Shown here one piece after another: positions 1 through 8,304 of a stretch of DNA of 34,494 nt. Below the pieces are notes generated by a model. It was given only the letters and a program-made list of their open reading frames with translations. It was not told where the DNA came from and searched no databases. Position 1 is the first letter of the stretch. Each line of letters starts with the position of its first letter. Location: contig CABYTX010000010.1 of the NCBI GenBank assembly GCA_902522015.1, positions 1-34,494 on the forward strand, read 5' to 3'. The stretch is from an uncultured Alphaproteobacteria bacterium (GTDB lineage Bacteria; Pseudomonadota; Alphaproteobacteria; HIMB59; GCA-002718135). Both the position numbers and the translations under genes were made by a program.

Positions 1-351
1 GGTTGGTCAGGATTTCCACCTCATAAGCATGATACAGATCGTCTACCTGATGAAACTAGACATGATGAAACATATAATTACAGATTTAAACCTAATAATG
101 GATTTGGTTTTCAGATGTTTCAGCAAGTTGATGATAAAGTTGGTAAAGCTGAACATATAATTGATGGGTCAACCATTATGATTAGAACAGGCTATCATCC
201 TTGTGTTGTGGCACCAGGCTACGAAATGTATTATTTCACAATTCTTGGTGGATTGTCTCAAAGATCTCTTGTCCAATTTTTTCAACCTGAACATGCTTAT
301 CAGGTAGAAACGATTCCAGGAATTAAGGATATGATTGCTAAATACAAATAA
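1..351 (+). CDS. iolB: 5-deoxy-glucuronate isomerase, 3' part only
   Basis: The reading frame is open from base 1, so the start lies outside the window; 116 residues remain. The family (KduI/IolB, bicupin fold) converts 5-deoxy-glucuronate to 2-deoxy-5-keto-gluconate in cytosolic myo-inositol breakdown. Family motifs seen are a metal-site-like SGFPPHKHD near the left edge, then ETYNYRF, and later GYHPCVVAPGYEMYYFTILGG. The ORF track starts at an internal ATG (115) and misses the first 38 codons. The stop at 349-351 touches the ATG of the next gene with no gap, so the two are co-transcribed and probably translationally coupled. A KduI relative is possible, but GYHP plus PGYEMYY fits IolB better. 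Confidence 0.85.
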   Translation, partial: GWSGFPPHKHDTDRLPDETRHDETYNYRFKPNNGFGFQMFQQVDDKVGKAEHIIDGSTIMIRTGYHPCVVAPGYEMYYFTILGGLSQRSLVQFFQPEHAYQVETIPGIKDMIAKYK

Positions 352-1182
352 ATGACAGCTGTAAATTTAAAAAAAATTTTAAATGATGCAAATAAAAATA
401 ATTATGCTGTAGCAGGTTTAGTTGTACTTGGCTGGGATGATGCCCTAGCTTTTACTCAAGCCGCTGATGAAACTGGAATTCCGATTATATTGCAAGCTGG
501 TCCTTCATGTAGAGCGCATACACCAATTCCTATATTAGGAAAAATGTTTAGATACCTAGCAAGTCAAACAAAAACGAATATTTGTTGTCATGTTGATCAT
601 GGATATACTTTAGATGAATGTTATGAAGGGATTGATAGTGGCTTTACATCTGTAATGTTTGATGGTTCTAAATTAACCTTAAAAGAAAATATAAATATTA
701 GTAAAAAAATTGTTTCAAGAGCTCACAAATATAATATTTCTGTTGAGGGGGAAATAGGTTTTGTAGGTTATGATAATGGTAAAATTTCAGAAGGTACTAA
801 TGTTGAAGATGCAGTAACTTTTGCAAACAAAAGTAATATTGATGCAATGGCAATTTCAGTAGGTAATACACATTTACAAACTTCAAAAAAAGCAAGTATT
901 GATTTCAATAAAATTAATTTAATTGAAGCAAAAACAAAAATCCCGTTAGTACTTCATGGTAGTAGTGGTATTCCTGTAGAGCAAAGAAAAAAATTAGCAA
1001 GAAAAACAAAAGTAGCAAAATTAAATATTGGCACTGAAATTAGAATGACATTTGGTGAAGCTTTAAGAAAAAATCTCAAAAATAATCCTAAAACATATGA
1101 TAGATTGCAATTACTAAAACCTACAATTAAAGATTTAATAAAAGTTACAAAAAAAATTATAAAACAAATTGGTCCAAATTAA
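352..1182 (+). CDS. Class II fructose-bisphosphate-type aldolase, possibly the inositol-pathway aldolase
   Basis: A 276-residue zinc-dependent class II aldolase (FbaA/GatY/KbaY/IolJ superfamily). The HVDHG motif at 80-84 carries the catalytic Asp82 and zinc ligand His83. It is followed by the GFTSVMFDGS strand (97-106), VEGEIG (131-136), the zinc histidine in VGNTH (170-174) and VLHGSSGIP (200-208) with the third zinc histidine. Length is normal for the GatY/IolJ branch. It begins directly at the iolB stop. That context suggests it cleaves 6-phospho-5-dehydro-2-deoxy-gluconate to DHAP and malonate semialdehyde (the IolJ reaction). This is inference: sequence alone does not separate it from a fructose- or tagatose-bisphosphate aldolase, so no symbol is given. 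Confidence 0.8.
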   Translation: MTAVNLKKILNDANKNNYAVAGLVVLGWDDALAFTQAADETGIPIILQAGPSCRAHTPIPILGKMFRYLASQTKTNICCHVDHGYTLDECYEGIDSGFTSVMFDGSKLTLKENINISKKIVSRAHKYNISVEGEIGFVGYDNGKISEGTNVEDAVTFANKSNIDAMAISVGNTHLQTSKKASIDFNKINLIEAKTKIPLVLHGSSGIPVEQRKKLARKTKVAKLNIGTEIRMTFGEALRKNLKNNPKTYDRLQLLKPTIKDLIKVTKKIIKQIGPN

Positions 1183-1712
1183 TGAGACAAATTTTTATTG
1201 CAGCACTTAAAGAAGAAACTCCAAATCTTAAAGATTTTCACTATTCAGGTGTGGGAAAGATAAATGCAACAATCAAAATTATGCAATTAATTTCAAAATT
1301 TCAACCTAATGAAATTATTAATTATGGAACAGCTGGATCAACAAAGCAAAACTTATCAGGATTAGTGGAATGCACGAAGTTTGTTCAAAGAGATATGGAT
1401 GCGAGAGGTTTGATGAATTTTAAATTAGGCGAAACTCCTTTTGACCCTATATCAAAAATTACGTATTCTAATGAGGGGTATATATGTGCCTCAGGAGATA
1501 GTTTTGTTCAATCATCAGTAGAAATAGATTGTGATATTGTTGATATGGAAGCTTACTCTTTTGCTAAAGTATGCAAATTACACAAGATTAAATTTAGATG
1601 TTTTAAATATATTTCTGATTATGCAAATGAAAATTCAAATAATGATTGGATTGATAATTGTTCAAAAGGAGCTAAGTTATTTTCTGAGATATATCCTCAA
1701 TTAAAAATATGA
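1182..1712 (+). CDS. MTA/SAH nucleosidase-like protein (purine phosphorylase superfamily), short form
   Basis: A 176-residue protein that looks like a shortened member of the nucleoside phosphorylase / MTA-SAH nucleosidase superfamily. Seen are an N-terminal AALKEET like the GAMEEE start of MTA nucleosidase, SGVGKINAT, INYGTAGS, CASGDSF, VDMEAYSFAKV with the conserved glutamate E123, and ISDYAN with the base-binding aspartate D146. Typical members have about 230 residues; the missing length lies between the first strand and the YSGVGK segment. The key residues remain, so activity is plausible, but the substrate is unknown. It overlaps the aldolase stop by one base and the next gene by four, so it belongs to the same operon. 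Confidence 0.7.
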   Translation: MRQIFIAALKEETPNLKDFHYSGVGKINATIKIMQLISKFQPNEIINYGTAGSTKQNLSGLVECTKFVQRDMDARGLMNFKLGETPFDPISKITYSNEGYICASGDSFVQSSVEIDCDIVDMEAYSFAKVCKLHKIKFRCFKYISDYANENSNNDWIDNCSKGAKLFSEIYPQLKI

Positions 1713-2125
1713 TCCTAAAAATACTTGAAAAATTAGGAAGAAAAAAAATTGTATTAGACAGAGGTCCATCGCATCCAGAATTTCATATGGCTAAACCATG
1801 GATGGAAAGATATTATTTGTTATTTAGAAAAAGACCCAAATGGTTTCCATTTAATATCTTAATTCATAAAATGTTAGACGATGATCATGGTGAAGGAGTT
1901 CATAATCATCTTTGTCCTTATATAACAATTATTTTAAAAGGGGGTTATTGGGAAACTACTAATAAAGGTAAATTTTGGAGGCCACCAGGTTACATTGGTT
2001 TTAGATCAGCAGATCATTTACATAGAGTTGATTTAAAACCAAATACAAATACCATGACGTTATTTATTCCCGGTCCCTTTGGACTTAGAAAAACTAAAAG
2101 AGCTGATTATAAAACAAAAATTTAG
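1709..2125 (+). CDS. Uncharacterised cupin-like protein
   Basis: A 138-residue protein with no family name I can assign. Two short histidine-rich stretches resemble cupin metal motifs: DDDHGEGVHNHLCPY at 57-71 (H60, H65, H67), followed by the ILKGGYWET strand, and PPGYIGFRSADHLHRV at 92-107 (H103, H105). Spacing and alternating strand/turn character suit a single-domain cupin that binds one metal. There is no signal peptide or membrane segment. The ATG overlaps the nucleosidase stop in an ATGA, so it is the last gene of the iolB operon. It could be an isomerase, a dioxygenase or a small-molecule binding protein. The cupin fold is likely; the role is not known. Confidence 0.55.
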   Translation: MILKILEKLGRKKIVLDRGPSHPEFHMAKPWMERYYLLFRKRPKWFPFNILIHKMLDDDHGEGVHNHLCPYITIILKGGYWETTNKGKFWRPPGYIGFRSADHLHRVDLKPNTNTMTLFIPGPFGLRKTKRADYKTKI

Positions 2126-2138
2126 CTATCTATATAAT

Positions 2139-2873
2139 TTAAATTATTCCGTCGTATATTAATTTAAATCCACTCAAAAAAAGCAAAACATAAACAATAT
2201 TAAAAAATAATTTTTCTGGAATTTTTTTTTGCACAAAGTAACCAATTAAAACACTAATAAAAGCTAGTGGAAGTAAATAGAGAGAAATCATAAGATTTGA
2301 AGGTGCTAATAATCCTACGTAATAATAAGGAATCAATTTAACAAGATTTATAACCATAAATGCCAATGTCATTGTGCCAATAAAGGAAATTTTATCTAAC
2401 TTTAGAGGAAGCATATAAAAGTTAATAGGTGGATTTCCTGCATGAATTAAAAAACTAGTATATCCAGCGATAGACGACCAAAAGTAACCTTTAACTTTAG
2501 TTGGTTTAAGCAAATAATTATTTTTCTGAATAAATGAAACTAGAACAAAAATAATTGATATAACACCAACCATTATTCTTATTTGATCTTCATTCGTAAA
2601 CTCAAAGGTTAAAGTTCCAAATAAAATACCAATTATAGATGCTGGGATTATAACTTTTAAAATACTATTTATCCACTTTTTCCAATACAAATAGATTGCT
2701 GAAAAATCCATTATTATTAAAAGTGGCAATAAAATACCGGCAGCTTGTAAAGGACTCATCGCAAATGACATAACAGGAACAGCTAACATTGCTATTGGTC
2801 CAGGCACACCACCTTTAGATAATCCAAATACGAAAACTCCCAATGATGCAAAAATATAAAAATATAAGTCCAT
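2139..2873 (-). CDS. TauE/SafE family sulfite/organosulfur exporter
   Basis: A 244-residue, very hydrophobic protein with about eight membrane segments. The first segment has the FGLSKGGVPGP signature near residue 17, typical of the TauE/SafE family (anion exporters; known members move sulfite, sulfoacetate and related compounds). The second half repeats the pattern, with a weaker copy around SFLIHAGNPPINFYMLP. Its ATG shares one base with the stop of the metC-like gene upstream, so translation is coupled. That pairing suggests it exports a sulfur compound linked to cysteine or cystathionine breakdown, but the substrate is inferred. It faces the cupin gene tail-to-tail over 13 bp with no obvious terminator. 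Confidence 0.8.
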   Translation of the reverse strand: MDLYFYIFASLGVFVFGLSKGGVPGPIAMLAVPVMSFAMSPLQAAGILLPLLIIMDFSAIYLYWKKWINSILKVIIPASIIGILFGTLTFEFTNEDQIRIMVGVISIIFVLVSFIQKNNYLLKPTKVKGYFWSSIAGYTSFLIHAGNPPINFYMLPLKLDKISFIGTMTLAFMVINLVKLIPYYYVGLLAPSNLMISLYLLPLAFISVLIGYFVQKKIPEKLFFNIVYVLLFLSGFKLIYDGII

Positions 2874-4033
2874 TAATTAAAAATTTTTAATGCATTTTTT
2901 ATATCTTTTATTTGATCATCAATATCTTCCAATCCACAATACAATCTAATTAAAGTTCCGGTATTTCTGTTTTTAAACTCTCTTTTATCTAGTGGAGGAA
3001 AAGTAATAAGACTATCAAAGCCACCCCAACTGTATCCCAATTTAAAAATTTTAAGTTTATTAAAAAACTTTTCAATTTGATTATTTGAATATTTCTTTTT
3101 AAGCATAAATGAAAATAAACCAGTGCTACCAGAGAAATCTCTTTTCCATATTTTATGATTTTTTGTATGCGGTAATGCAGGATGAAAAACTTCAGATACA
3201 AGATCGTGTTGTAATAAATATTTTGCCATTAATAATGCATTTTTTTCAATTTCTCTCATTCGAATTTCAAGTGTTGGCAACCCTCTAATTGCTAAATACA
3301 CTTCTTCTGAACCAGGACATATACCTAAAGTTTTTGAAGTTGATCTTATTTTTTTGGAATATTTTTTATTAGATGAGACGAAACCGATTAATACATCCGA
3401 GTGACCGTTTATATATTTAGTTCCTGCGTCTATAATAATATCAATACCTAATTTAATTGGATTACAAAATAAAGGTGAGGCCCAAGTATTATCCATAACA
3501 GTTGGTATTTTATTTTTTTTAGCAATTTTTGTAATGAAAGGTATATCAATAATATCGAAAGTTGCTGTACCTGGTGACTCTAAATAAATTAGCTTTGTTT
3601 TACTGTTAATTAATTTCTGGAAATTTTTAATTTTTTTTGTTGGATGAAAATATTTTATTTTAACATTATATTGTTTAAGGATATTCTCACAAAAAGTTCT
3701 AGTAGGACTATAAACACTATCATTTACTAAAACCTCATCACCAGATTTTAAAAAGGTAAAAAAAGGAATAACTATAGAGGCTAATCCTGATGGTGATAGT
3801 ACTGTATCATTGCAGTTATATAAAATAGATATACTGTCTTCTAACTGCTTATGAAATGGATTTTTATTAATTCCATAATATGTTGTTCTATCATCAAAAT
3901 TTTTAATATCGTTTAAGTAATCTTTAAATGTATTAAAGATCATTGTAGAACCCTTATAAGTACCAGGATTGATAAACCCTTTTTGTTCAAGTGGATTTCT
4001 ACCTATTTTGGTTAATTTTGTTTTTATTTTCAT
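2873..4033 (-). CDS. metC: Cystathionine beta-lyase-type PLP enzyme
   Basis: A Cys/Met-metabolism PLP-dependent enzyme (fold type I, gamma family) of 386 residues from the chosen start. Features are the YYG motif near residue 53, SPSGLAS that cradles the PLP phosphate, YLESPGT, the MDNTWASP segment with the PLP-binding aspartate (D181) and the Schiff-base lysine in DAGTKYINGHSD (K206). The C-terminal end GTLIRLYCGLED is typical. YGINKNP and SWGGFDSL favour cystathionine beta-lyase over gamma-synthase or gamma-lyase. The track begins at a TTG (4039); the ATG at 4033 is preferred, and neither has a Shine-Dalgarno. The enzyme makes homocysteine, pyruvate and ammonia, and may also release sulfide from cysteine. 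It forms an operon with the TauE gene. Confidence 0.8.
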   Translation of the reverse strand: MKIKTKLTKIGRNPLEQKGFINPGTYKGSTMIFNTFKDYLNDIKNFDDRTTYYGINKNPFHKQLEDSISILYNCNDTVLSPSGLASIVIPFFTFLKSGDEVLVNDSVYSPTRTFCENILKQYNVKIKYFHPTKKIKNFQKLINSKTKLIYLESPGTATFDIIDIPFITKIAKKNKIPTVMDNTWASPLFCNPIKLGIDIIIDAGTKYINGHSDVLIGFVSSNKKYSKKIRSTSKTLGICPGSEEVYLAIRGLPTLEIRMREIEKNALLMAKYLLQHDLVSEVFHPALPHTKNHKIWKRDFSGSTGLFSFMLKKKYSNNQIEKFFNKLKIFKLGYSWGGFDSLITFPPLDKREFKNRNTGTLIRLYCGLEDIDDQIKDIKNALKIFN

Positions 4034-4111
4034 AAACAACTAAATATTGTATAAGCCAAAATCTTTATACACAATTTATAGTAGGCAATTTTAAGCTTAA
4101 AAAATCTATTA

Positions 4112-4140
4112 TTGGGATTAACTTATTAATTTGTTATAGG
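4112..4140 (+). promoter_or_regulatory. Possible promoter of the aap operon
   Basis: TTGGGA (4112-4117) and TATAGG (4135-4140) are 17 bp apart and would give a leader of about 48 nt before aapJ. The leader contains a small hairpin ATCTTT-GAAA-AAAGAT (4147-4162). In DNA this AT-rich, a match to consensus boxes is weak evidence. Confidence 0.3.
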
Positions 4141-4182
4141 GAAGCAATCTTTGAAAAAAGATATTTAAATAATTATTTAAAC

Positions 4183-4187
4183 GGAGA
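4183..4187 (+). promoter_or_regulatory. Strong Shine-Dalgarno of aapJ
   Basis: GGAGA lies 7 nt before the ATG. The stretch GGAGAAAATAATATG is almost identical to the one in front of the cold-shock gene (GGAGAATATAATATG at 29305). Most other genes in the window have no recognisable ribosome binding site. Confidence 0.75.
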
Positions 4188-4194
4188 AAATAAT

Positions 4195-5199
4195 ATGAAA
4201 AAACTATTATCTATCTTTGCAGTTGTAGCATTTGCTTTTTCAGCACATGCTGGAACTCTTGATGATGTTAAAAATAGAGGTTTTCTAAAATGTGGAGTAA
4301 CAACTGGTCTTGCTGGTTTTGCTGCTCCAGATGATAGCGGCGAATGGGCTGGTCTAGATGCAGATATGTGTCGTGCAGTTGCTGTAGCTGTTTTTGGAGA
4401 CCGTTCAAAAGTAGAATTTATTACAACGACTGGTAAATCTCGTTTTCCAACATTAGCTTCAGGTGAAGTTGATATGTTAGCGAGAAATACAACTTGGACA
4501 ATTAGCCGTGATGTTAATCTTGGTTTTGAGTTCGTAGGTGTAAACTTCTACGATGGACAAGGTTTCATGGTTCCATCTGCTCTTGGTGTATCAAGTGCAA
4601 CTGAGCTTGATGGTGCTACTGTATGTATCCAAACTGGTACTACTACAGAGTTAAACCTTGCTGACTTCTTTAGATTAAATGGAATTAGCTACGAAGCACT
4701 TCCAATTGAAACTAATGATGAAGGTAAAGAAAACTTATTTGCTGGAAGATGTGACGTATACACAACTGACGCTTCAGGTCTTTCTTCAACAAGAGCCGCT
4801 GCTTCTAATCCAGATAAATGGGTTGTATTACCAGAAATTATTTCAAAAGAACCACTTGGTCCACTTGTAAGACATGGTGATCACCAGTGGGGTGACGTAG
4901 TTCGTTGGTCTTTAAATGCAATGATTATTGCTGAAGAATTAGGTATTACATCTGAAAACGTTGATGCTCAAACGAGCTCTAATGTTCCTGAAGTACTAAG
5001 ACTTCTTGGTGTTGAAGGTAACTATGGAGAAATGCTTGAGCTAAGTAATGATTGGGCTTACCAAATTATCAAACAAATTGGTAATTACTCAGAATCATAC
5101 GAAGCAAACGTAGGTCCAGACACACCTCTAGAAATTGCAAGAGGTCTAAATGCTCTATGGACTCAAGGTGGTATTTTATACGCACCTCCATTCAGATAA
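4195..5199 (+). CDS. aapJ: General L-amino acid ABC transporter, periplasmic binding protein
   Basis: A 334-residue periplasmic solute-binding protein (SBP family 3) for L-amino acids. A clear signal peptide MKKLLSIFAVVAFAFSAHA is cut before GTLDDV. The mature part shows LKCGVTTGLAGFAAPD, WAGLDADMCRAVAVAVFGD, VEFITTTGKSRFPTLASGEVDML and the C-terminal GLNALWTQGGILYAPPFR, all hallmarks of AapJ rather than GlnH. It is first in the aapJQMP operon and has a strong Shine-Dalgarno. Codon use differs from the neighbours: arginine is often CGT (five visible) where other genes use AGA almost only, and many codons end in C. This is as expected for a very highly expressed gene. Confidence 0.95.
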   Translation: MKKLLSIFAVVAFAFSAHAGTLDDVKNRGFLKCGVTTGLAGFAAPDDSGEWAGLDADMCRAVAVAVFGDRSKVEFITTTGKSRFPTLASGEVDMLARNTTWTISRDVNLGFEFVGVNFYDGQGFMVPSALGVSSATELDGATVCIQTGTTTELNLADFFRLNGISYEALPIETNDEGKENLFAGRCDVYTTDASGLSSTRAAASNPDKWVVLPEIISKEPLGPLVRHGDHQWGDVVRWSLNAMIIAEELGITSENVDAQTSSNVPEVLRLLGVEGNYGEMLELSNDWAYQIIKQIGNYSESYEANVGPDTPLEIARGLNALWTQGGILYAPPFR

Positions 5200-5219
5200 A
5201 TCTTAATTAAATTTAAAAC

Positions 5220-5248
5220 GGGGGGGTTTTAAACCCCCCATTTTTTTT
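5220..5248 (+). terminator. Intercistronic hairpin/terminator between aapJ and aapQ
   Basis: GGGGGGTTT (5221-5229) pairs perfectly with AAACCCCCC (5231-5239), and is followed by A and eight T. This is a Rho-independent terminator inside the operon. Aap permease genes have no other obvious promoter, so partial read-through would keep the binding protein in excess. The hairpin also protects the aapJ mRNA 3' end. It is the most GC-rich short element in this part of the window. Confidence 0.85.
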
Positions 5249-5261
5249 GTATATACTAGTG

Positions 5262-6425
5262 ATGCGATCTAACTTAGGTTTCTTTTCTGATGAAAAATTT
5301 AGATCCATTTTTTTTCAAACTTTAGTTGTGGGTTTATTCGCCTTAGGTTTATTCTTTGTAATTAGTACAACTTCTTACAACTTAGAAAAAAGAAATATTG
5401 CAACCGGTTGGAGTTTTCTTCAAAATCCAGCTGGCTTTGATATAAGTTTTTCACCTTTTTTAGAATTTAAATCTACCGATACTCACTTAAAAGTTTATTT
5501 TGTTGGTGTTTTAAATACTCTTTTAGTTTCTGTTACAGGATGTATAGCCGCAACAATTTTAGGTTTTATATTGGGTATAATAAGGCTATCTTCAAATTGG
5601 TTGTTAAGTCGATTAGTTTATATTTATGTTGAATTTTCAAGAAATGTTCCTTTACTTCTTCAAATAATTTTATGGTATAGCATTTTAATTCAACTACCTC
5701 GAGTTAAGCAATCACTACAAATTCTTGATGTATTTTATATTTCAAACAGAGGATTGTATTCTCCAAGACCAATATTTGAAAGTGGATTTTCATATGTATC
5801 CATTGCAATTGTATTGGCTTTAATTTCAAGTTTCTTAATAAATAGATGGGCAAAAAAAAGACAAGATAAGACAGGTCAACAATTCCCAGTATTCTCAAGT
5901 TCAATTGGATTAATTTTTATTGTTCCATTAATTTTATTTTTTATTCTTGGCTCACCTTTGTCTTTTGAGCATCCAGAATTAAAAGGTTTTAACTTTAAAG
6001 GCGGTCTAGTTATTAGACCTGAATTTATAGCAATGTTTTTAGCTTTATCAATTTACACAGCAGCCTTTATTTCTGAAATTGTTAGAGCAGGTATAATGTC
6101 TGTCTCAAAAGGACAAAGAGAGGCCTCAGCTGCTATAGGCTTAAAACAAACATGGATAATGAGGCTTATCATTATTCCCCAAGCTCTCAGAGTTATTGTA
6201 CCTCCGCTAACAAGTCAGTATCTAAACTTAACTAAAAATTCTTCTTTAGGAATTGCTGTTGGATATGCAGACCTTGTTCACGGTTTTGGAGGAATAAGTT
6301 TAAATCAAACTGGTCAGGCTATTGAATGTATGGCAATTGTTATGGCAACTTATTTGTCAATTAGTCTTACAATATCATTCTTTATGAACATTTATAATAG
6401 AAGTATACAATTTAAGGAAAAGTAA
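5262..6425 (+). CDS. aapQ: General L-amino acid ABC transporter, permease AapQ
   Basis: An inner-membrane permease of 387 residues from the chosen ATG. The family feature is a long N-terminal half carrying FVISTTSYNLEKRNIATGWSFL. The HisM/GlnP-type core includes the LLQIILWY region, and the ATPase-contacting EAA loop reads GQREASAAIGLKQTWIMRLIIIPQALRVIVPPL. The track starts at TTG 5247, inside the terminator T-run; that start is unlikely. ATG 5262 (or GTG 5259) is preferred, though no Shine-Dalgarno is visible. It pairs with AapM in the membrane and shares one base with aapM. Function follows from the family and the complete four-gene set. Confidence 0.93.
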   Translation: MRSNLGFFSDEKFRSIFFQTLVVGLFALGLFFVISTTSYNLEKRNIATGWSFLQNPAGFDISFSPFLEFKSTDTHLKVYFVGVLNTLLVSVTGCIAATILGFILGIIRLSSNWLLSRLVYIYVEFSRNVPLLLQIILWYSILIQLPRVKQSLQILDVFYISNRGLYSPRPIFESGFSYVSIAIVLALISSFLINRWAKKRQDKTGQQFPVFSSSIGLIFIVPLILFFILGSPLSFEHPELKGFNFKGGLVIRPEFIAMFLALSIYTAAFISEIVRAGIMSVSKGQREASAAIGLKQTWIMRLIIIPQALRVIVPPLTSQYLNLTKNSSLGIAVGYADLVHGFGGISLNQTGQAIECMAIVMATYLSISLTISFFMNIYNRSIQFKEK

Positions 6426-7558
6426 TGAACAAAATTAATGAAGTTAGAAAACCACCAGTTGCAACAACAGGTATTATTGGCTGGTTACGAATTAATTTAT
6501 TCTTTAATTGGACAAATTCATTAATAACTTTATTTGTTATTTATTGTTTGTATCAGTTTATTCCTTGGATTTTAGATTGGACAATATTTTCAGCTGACTT
6601 TAAATATAATTATCTTGGTGAACAAATTACTAATCAAGAAATGTGTTCACGAAATTTAGATCCTGAAAATGGTGGAGCTTGTTGGGCAGTTATATATGTA
6701 AGGTTTTATCAATTTATTTATGGATTTTATCCAAAGGTCGAAGTTTGGAGAGTTAATATCGCGTATGTTATGTTAGCTTTAGCGCTGCTGCCTCTTTTGT
6801 ATGCTAGACTTCCATATAGAAAGTATTTCTTATATTTTACATATATCTTTCCTGTAATAGCATATTTTTTACTAAATGGTGGATTGGGTTTTGCAGAAGT
6901 CTCTACTAACAAATGGGGAGGTCTTCTAGTAACACTTGTCTTAGGCTGTACCGGAATTGCATTAGCTTTTCCTATTGGAATTATGTTGGCTTTAGGCCGA
7001 AGATCTAAGTTACCAGTTATAAGCATGATGTGTACATTGTTTATTGAGTTTATTAGAGGTGTTCCTCTTATAACTTTATTATTCTTTGGAATGGTAATGC
7101 TTCCTCTTTTTTTACCAGAAGGAATAGATATGGATGGCTTAGTCCGAGTTCTTGTTGCAGTAACTTTATTTCAATCCGCTTACATGGCTGAGGTTATAAG
7201 AGGAGGACTTCAGGCTATACCTCCTGGTCAATATGAAGCCGCGAAATCACTTGGAATGTCTTATTGGAGAATGAATTTATTAATTATTCTTCCTCAAGCA
7301 ATTAGAATTTCCATACCACCAATTGTGAACACATCTATAGGTTTATTTAAGGATACAACGTTAGTTATTATTGTAGGAATATTAGATTTACTAGGTATTG
7401 GAAGAGGTACCTTAGCAGATACTAATTGGTTAGGTCTATCTTATGAAATTTACTTTTTTGTAAGTTTAGTATTTTTTATATTCACATTTGGAATGTCTAG
7501 ATACAGTTTGTATTTGGAAAAGAAATTAAAAACAGGTATTAATATGGGGGCTGATTAA
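6425..7558 (+). CDS. aapM: General L-amino acid ABC transporter, permease AapM
   Basis: The second membrane subunit of the L-amino-acid importer, 377 residues. An N-terminal soluble or periplasmic insertion with paired cysteines ([17 protein letters not shown]) is typical of AapM/BztC. The core has [24 protein letters not shown], a [16 protein letters not shown] segment and the EAA loop [32 protein letters not shown]. At least seven membrane segments can be read. Its ATG overlaps the aapQ stop by one base, and one base separates its stop from aapP. AapQ and AapM form the channel through which AapJ delivers amino acids. Confidence 0.93.
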   Translation: MNKINEVRKPPVATTGIIGWLRINLFFNWTNSLITLFVIYCLYQFIPWILDWTIFSADFKYNYLGEQITNQEMCSRNLDPENGGACWAVIYVRFYQFIYGFYPKVEVWRVNIAYVMLALALLPLLYARLPYRKYFLYFTYIFPVIAYFLLNGGLGFAEVSTNKWGGLLVTLVLGCTGIALAFPIGIMLALGRRSKLPVISMMCTLFIEFIRGVPLITLLFFGMVMLPLFLPEGIDMDGLVRVLVAVTLFQSAYMAEVIRGGLQAIPPGQYEAAKSLGMSYWRMNLLIILPQAIRISIPPIVNTSIGLFKDTTLVIIVGILDLLGIGRGTLADTNWLGLSYEIYFFVSLVFFIFTFGMSRYSLYLEKKLKTGINMGAD

Positions 7559-7559
7559 A

Positions 7560-8303
7560 ATGAGTGAAGAATCAATAATTTCATTAAAAAATGTAAACAA
7601 GTGGTTTGGAGATTTTCATGTATTACAAGATGTAAATCTTGAAGTTAAGAAAAAAGAAAGAATTGTTGTTTGCGGACCTTCTGGCTCTGGAAAATCTACA
7701 ATGATTAGATGTATTAATAGATTGGAAGAACATCAAGAGGGCTCAATTGTTGTAGATGGAATTGAGTTAACTGGAAATTTAAAAAATATTGATAATGTTA
7801 GGAAAGAAGTTGGAATGGTATTCCAGCAATTTAATTTATTTCCTCATTTATCTGTTAAAGAAAATATAACACTAGCTCCAATTTGGGTAAAAAAAATGCC
7901 TAAAGCTGAAGCAGAGGAACTAGCCATGAGACAGTTAGAAATAGTAAAAATTCCTGAGCAAGCTAACAAGTACCCCGGTCAATTATCTGGTGGTCAACAA
8001 CAAAGAGTAGCAATTGCCAGATCTCTTGCAATGAATCCTAACATTATGCTTTTTGATGAACCAACTTCAGCTCTAGACCCCGAAATGATTAAAGAAGTTT
8101 TAGATGTTATGGTTGATTTGGCAAATGGTGGAATGACCATGATTGTTGTTACTCATGAAATGGGTTTTGCCAAAACAGTTGCTGATAGAATGGTGTTTAT
8201 GGATGAAGGAAAAATTGTTGAGGAAGCTAGTCCAGATAAGTTTTTCAATAATCCAGAGAGTGATCGTACAAAGTTATTTTTAAGTCAGATTCTTCATCAG
8301 TAA
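7560..8303 (+). CDS. aapP: General L-amino acid ABC transporter, ATPase AapP
   Basis: A cytoplasmic ATP-binding subunit of 247 residues that drives the Aap importer. All motifs are intact: Walker [10 protein letters not shown] (39-47), Q-loop [14 protein letters not shown] signature LSGGQQQR, Walker [14 protein letters not shown], and the switch histidine in VTHEMGFA. The length is that of the polar amino-acid ATPases (GlnQ/HisP/AapP). It is the last gene of the operon and meets the alaX gene tail-to-tail with a one-base gap and no clear terminator. Nothing is unusual apart from that very tight spacing. Confidence 0.95.
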   Translation: MSEESIISLKNVNKWFGDFHVLQDVNLEVKKKERIVVCGPSGSGKSTMIRCINRLEEHQEGSIVVDGIELTGNLKNIDNVRKEVGMVFQQFNLFPHLSVKENITLAPIWVKKMPKAEAEELAMRQLEIVKIPEQANKYPGQLSGGQQQRVAIARSLAMNPNIMLFDEPTSALDPEMIKEVLDVMVDLANGGMTMIVVTHEMGFAKTVADRMVFMDEGKIVEEASPDKFFNNPESDRTKLFLSQILHQ

Positions 8304-8304
8304 T

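Noticed and set aside
2989-3201. Minus-strand ORF inside the metC-like gene
   Set aside because: An alternate-frame shadow of a clear PLP enzyme.
4034-4039. TTG start for the metC-like gene
   Set aside because: An ATG lies two codons downstream and no Shine-Dalgarno supports the TTG.
5247-5261. TTG start for aapQ in the ORF track
   Set aside because: It lies in the terminator T-run after the aapJ hairpin; the in-frame ATG at 5262 gives a normal AapQ N-terminus.
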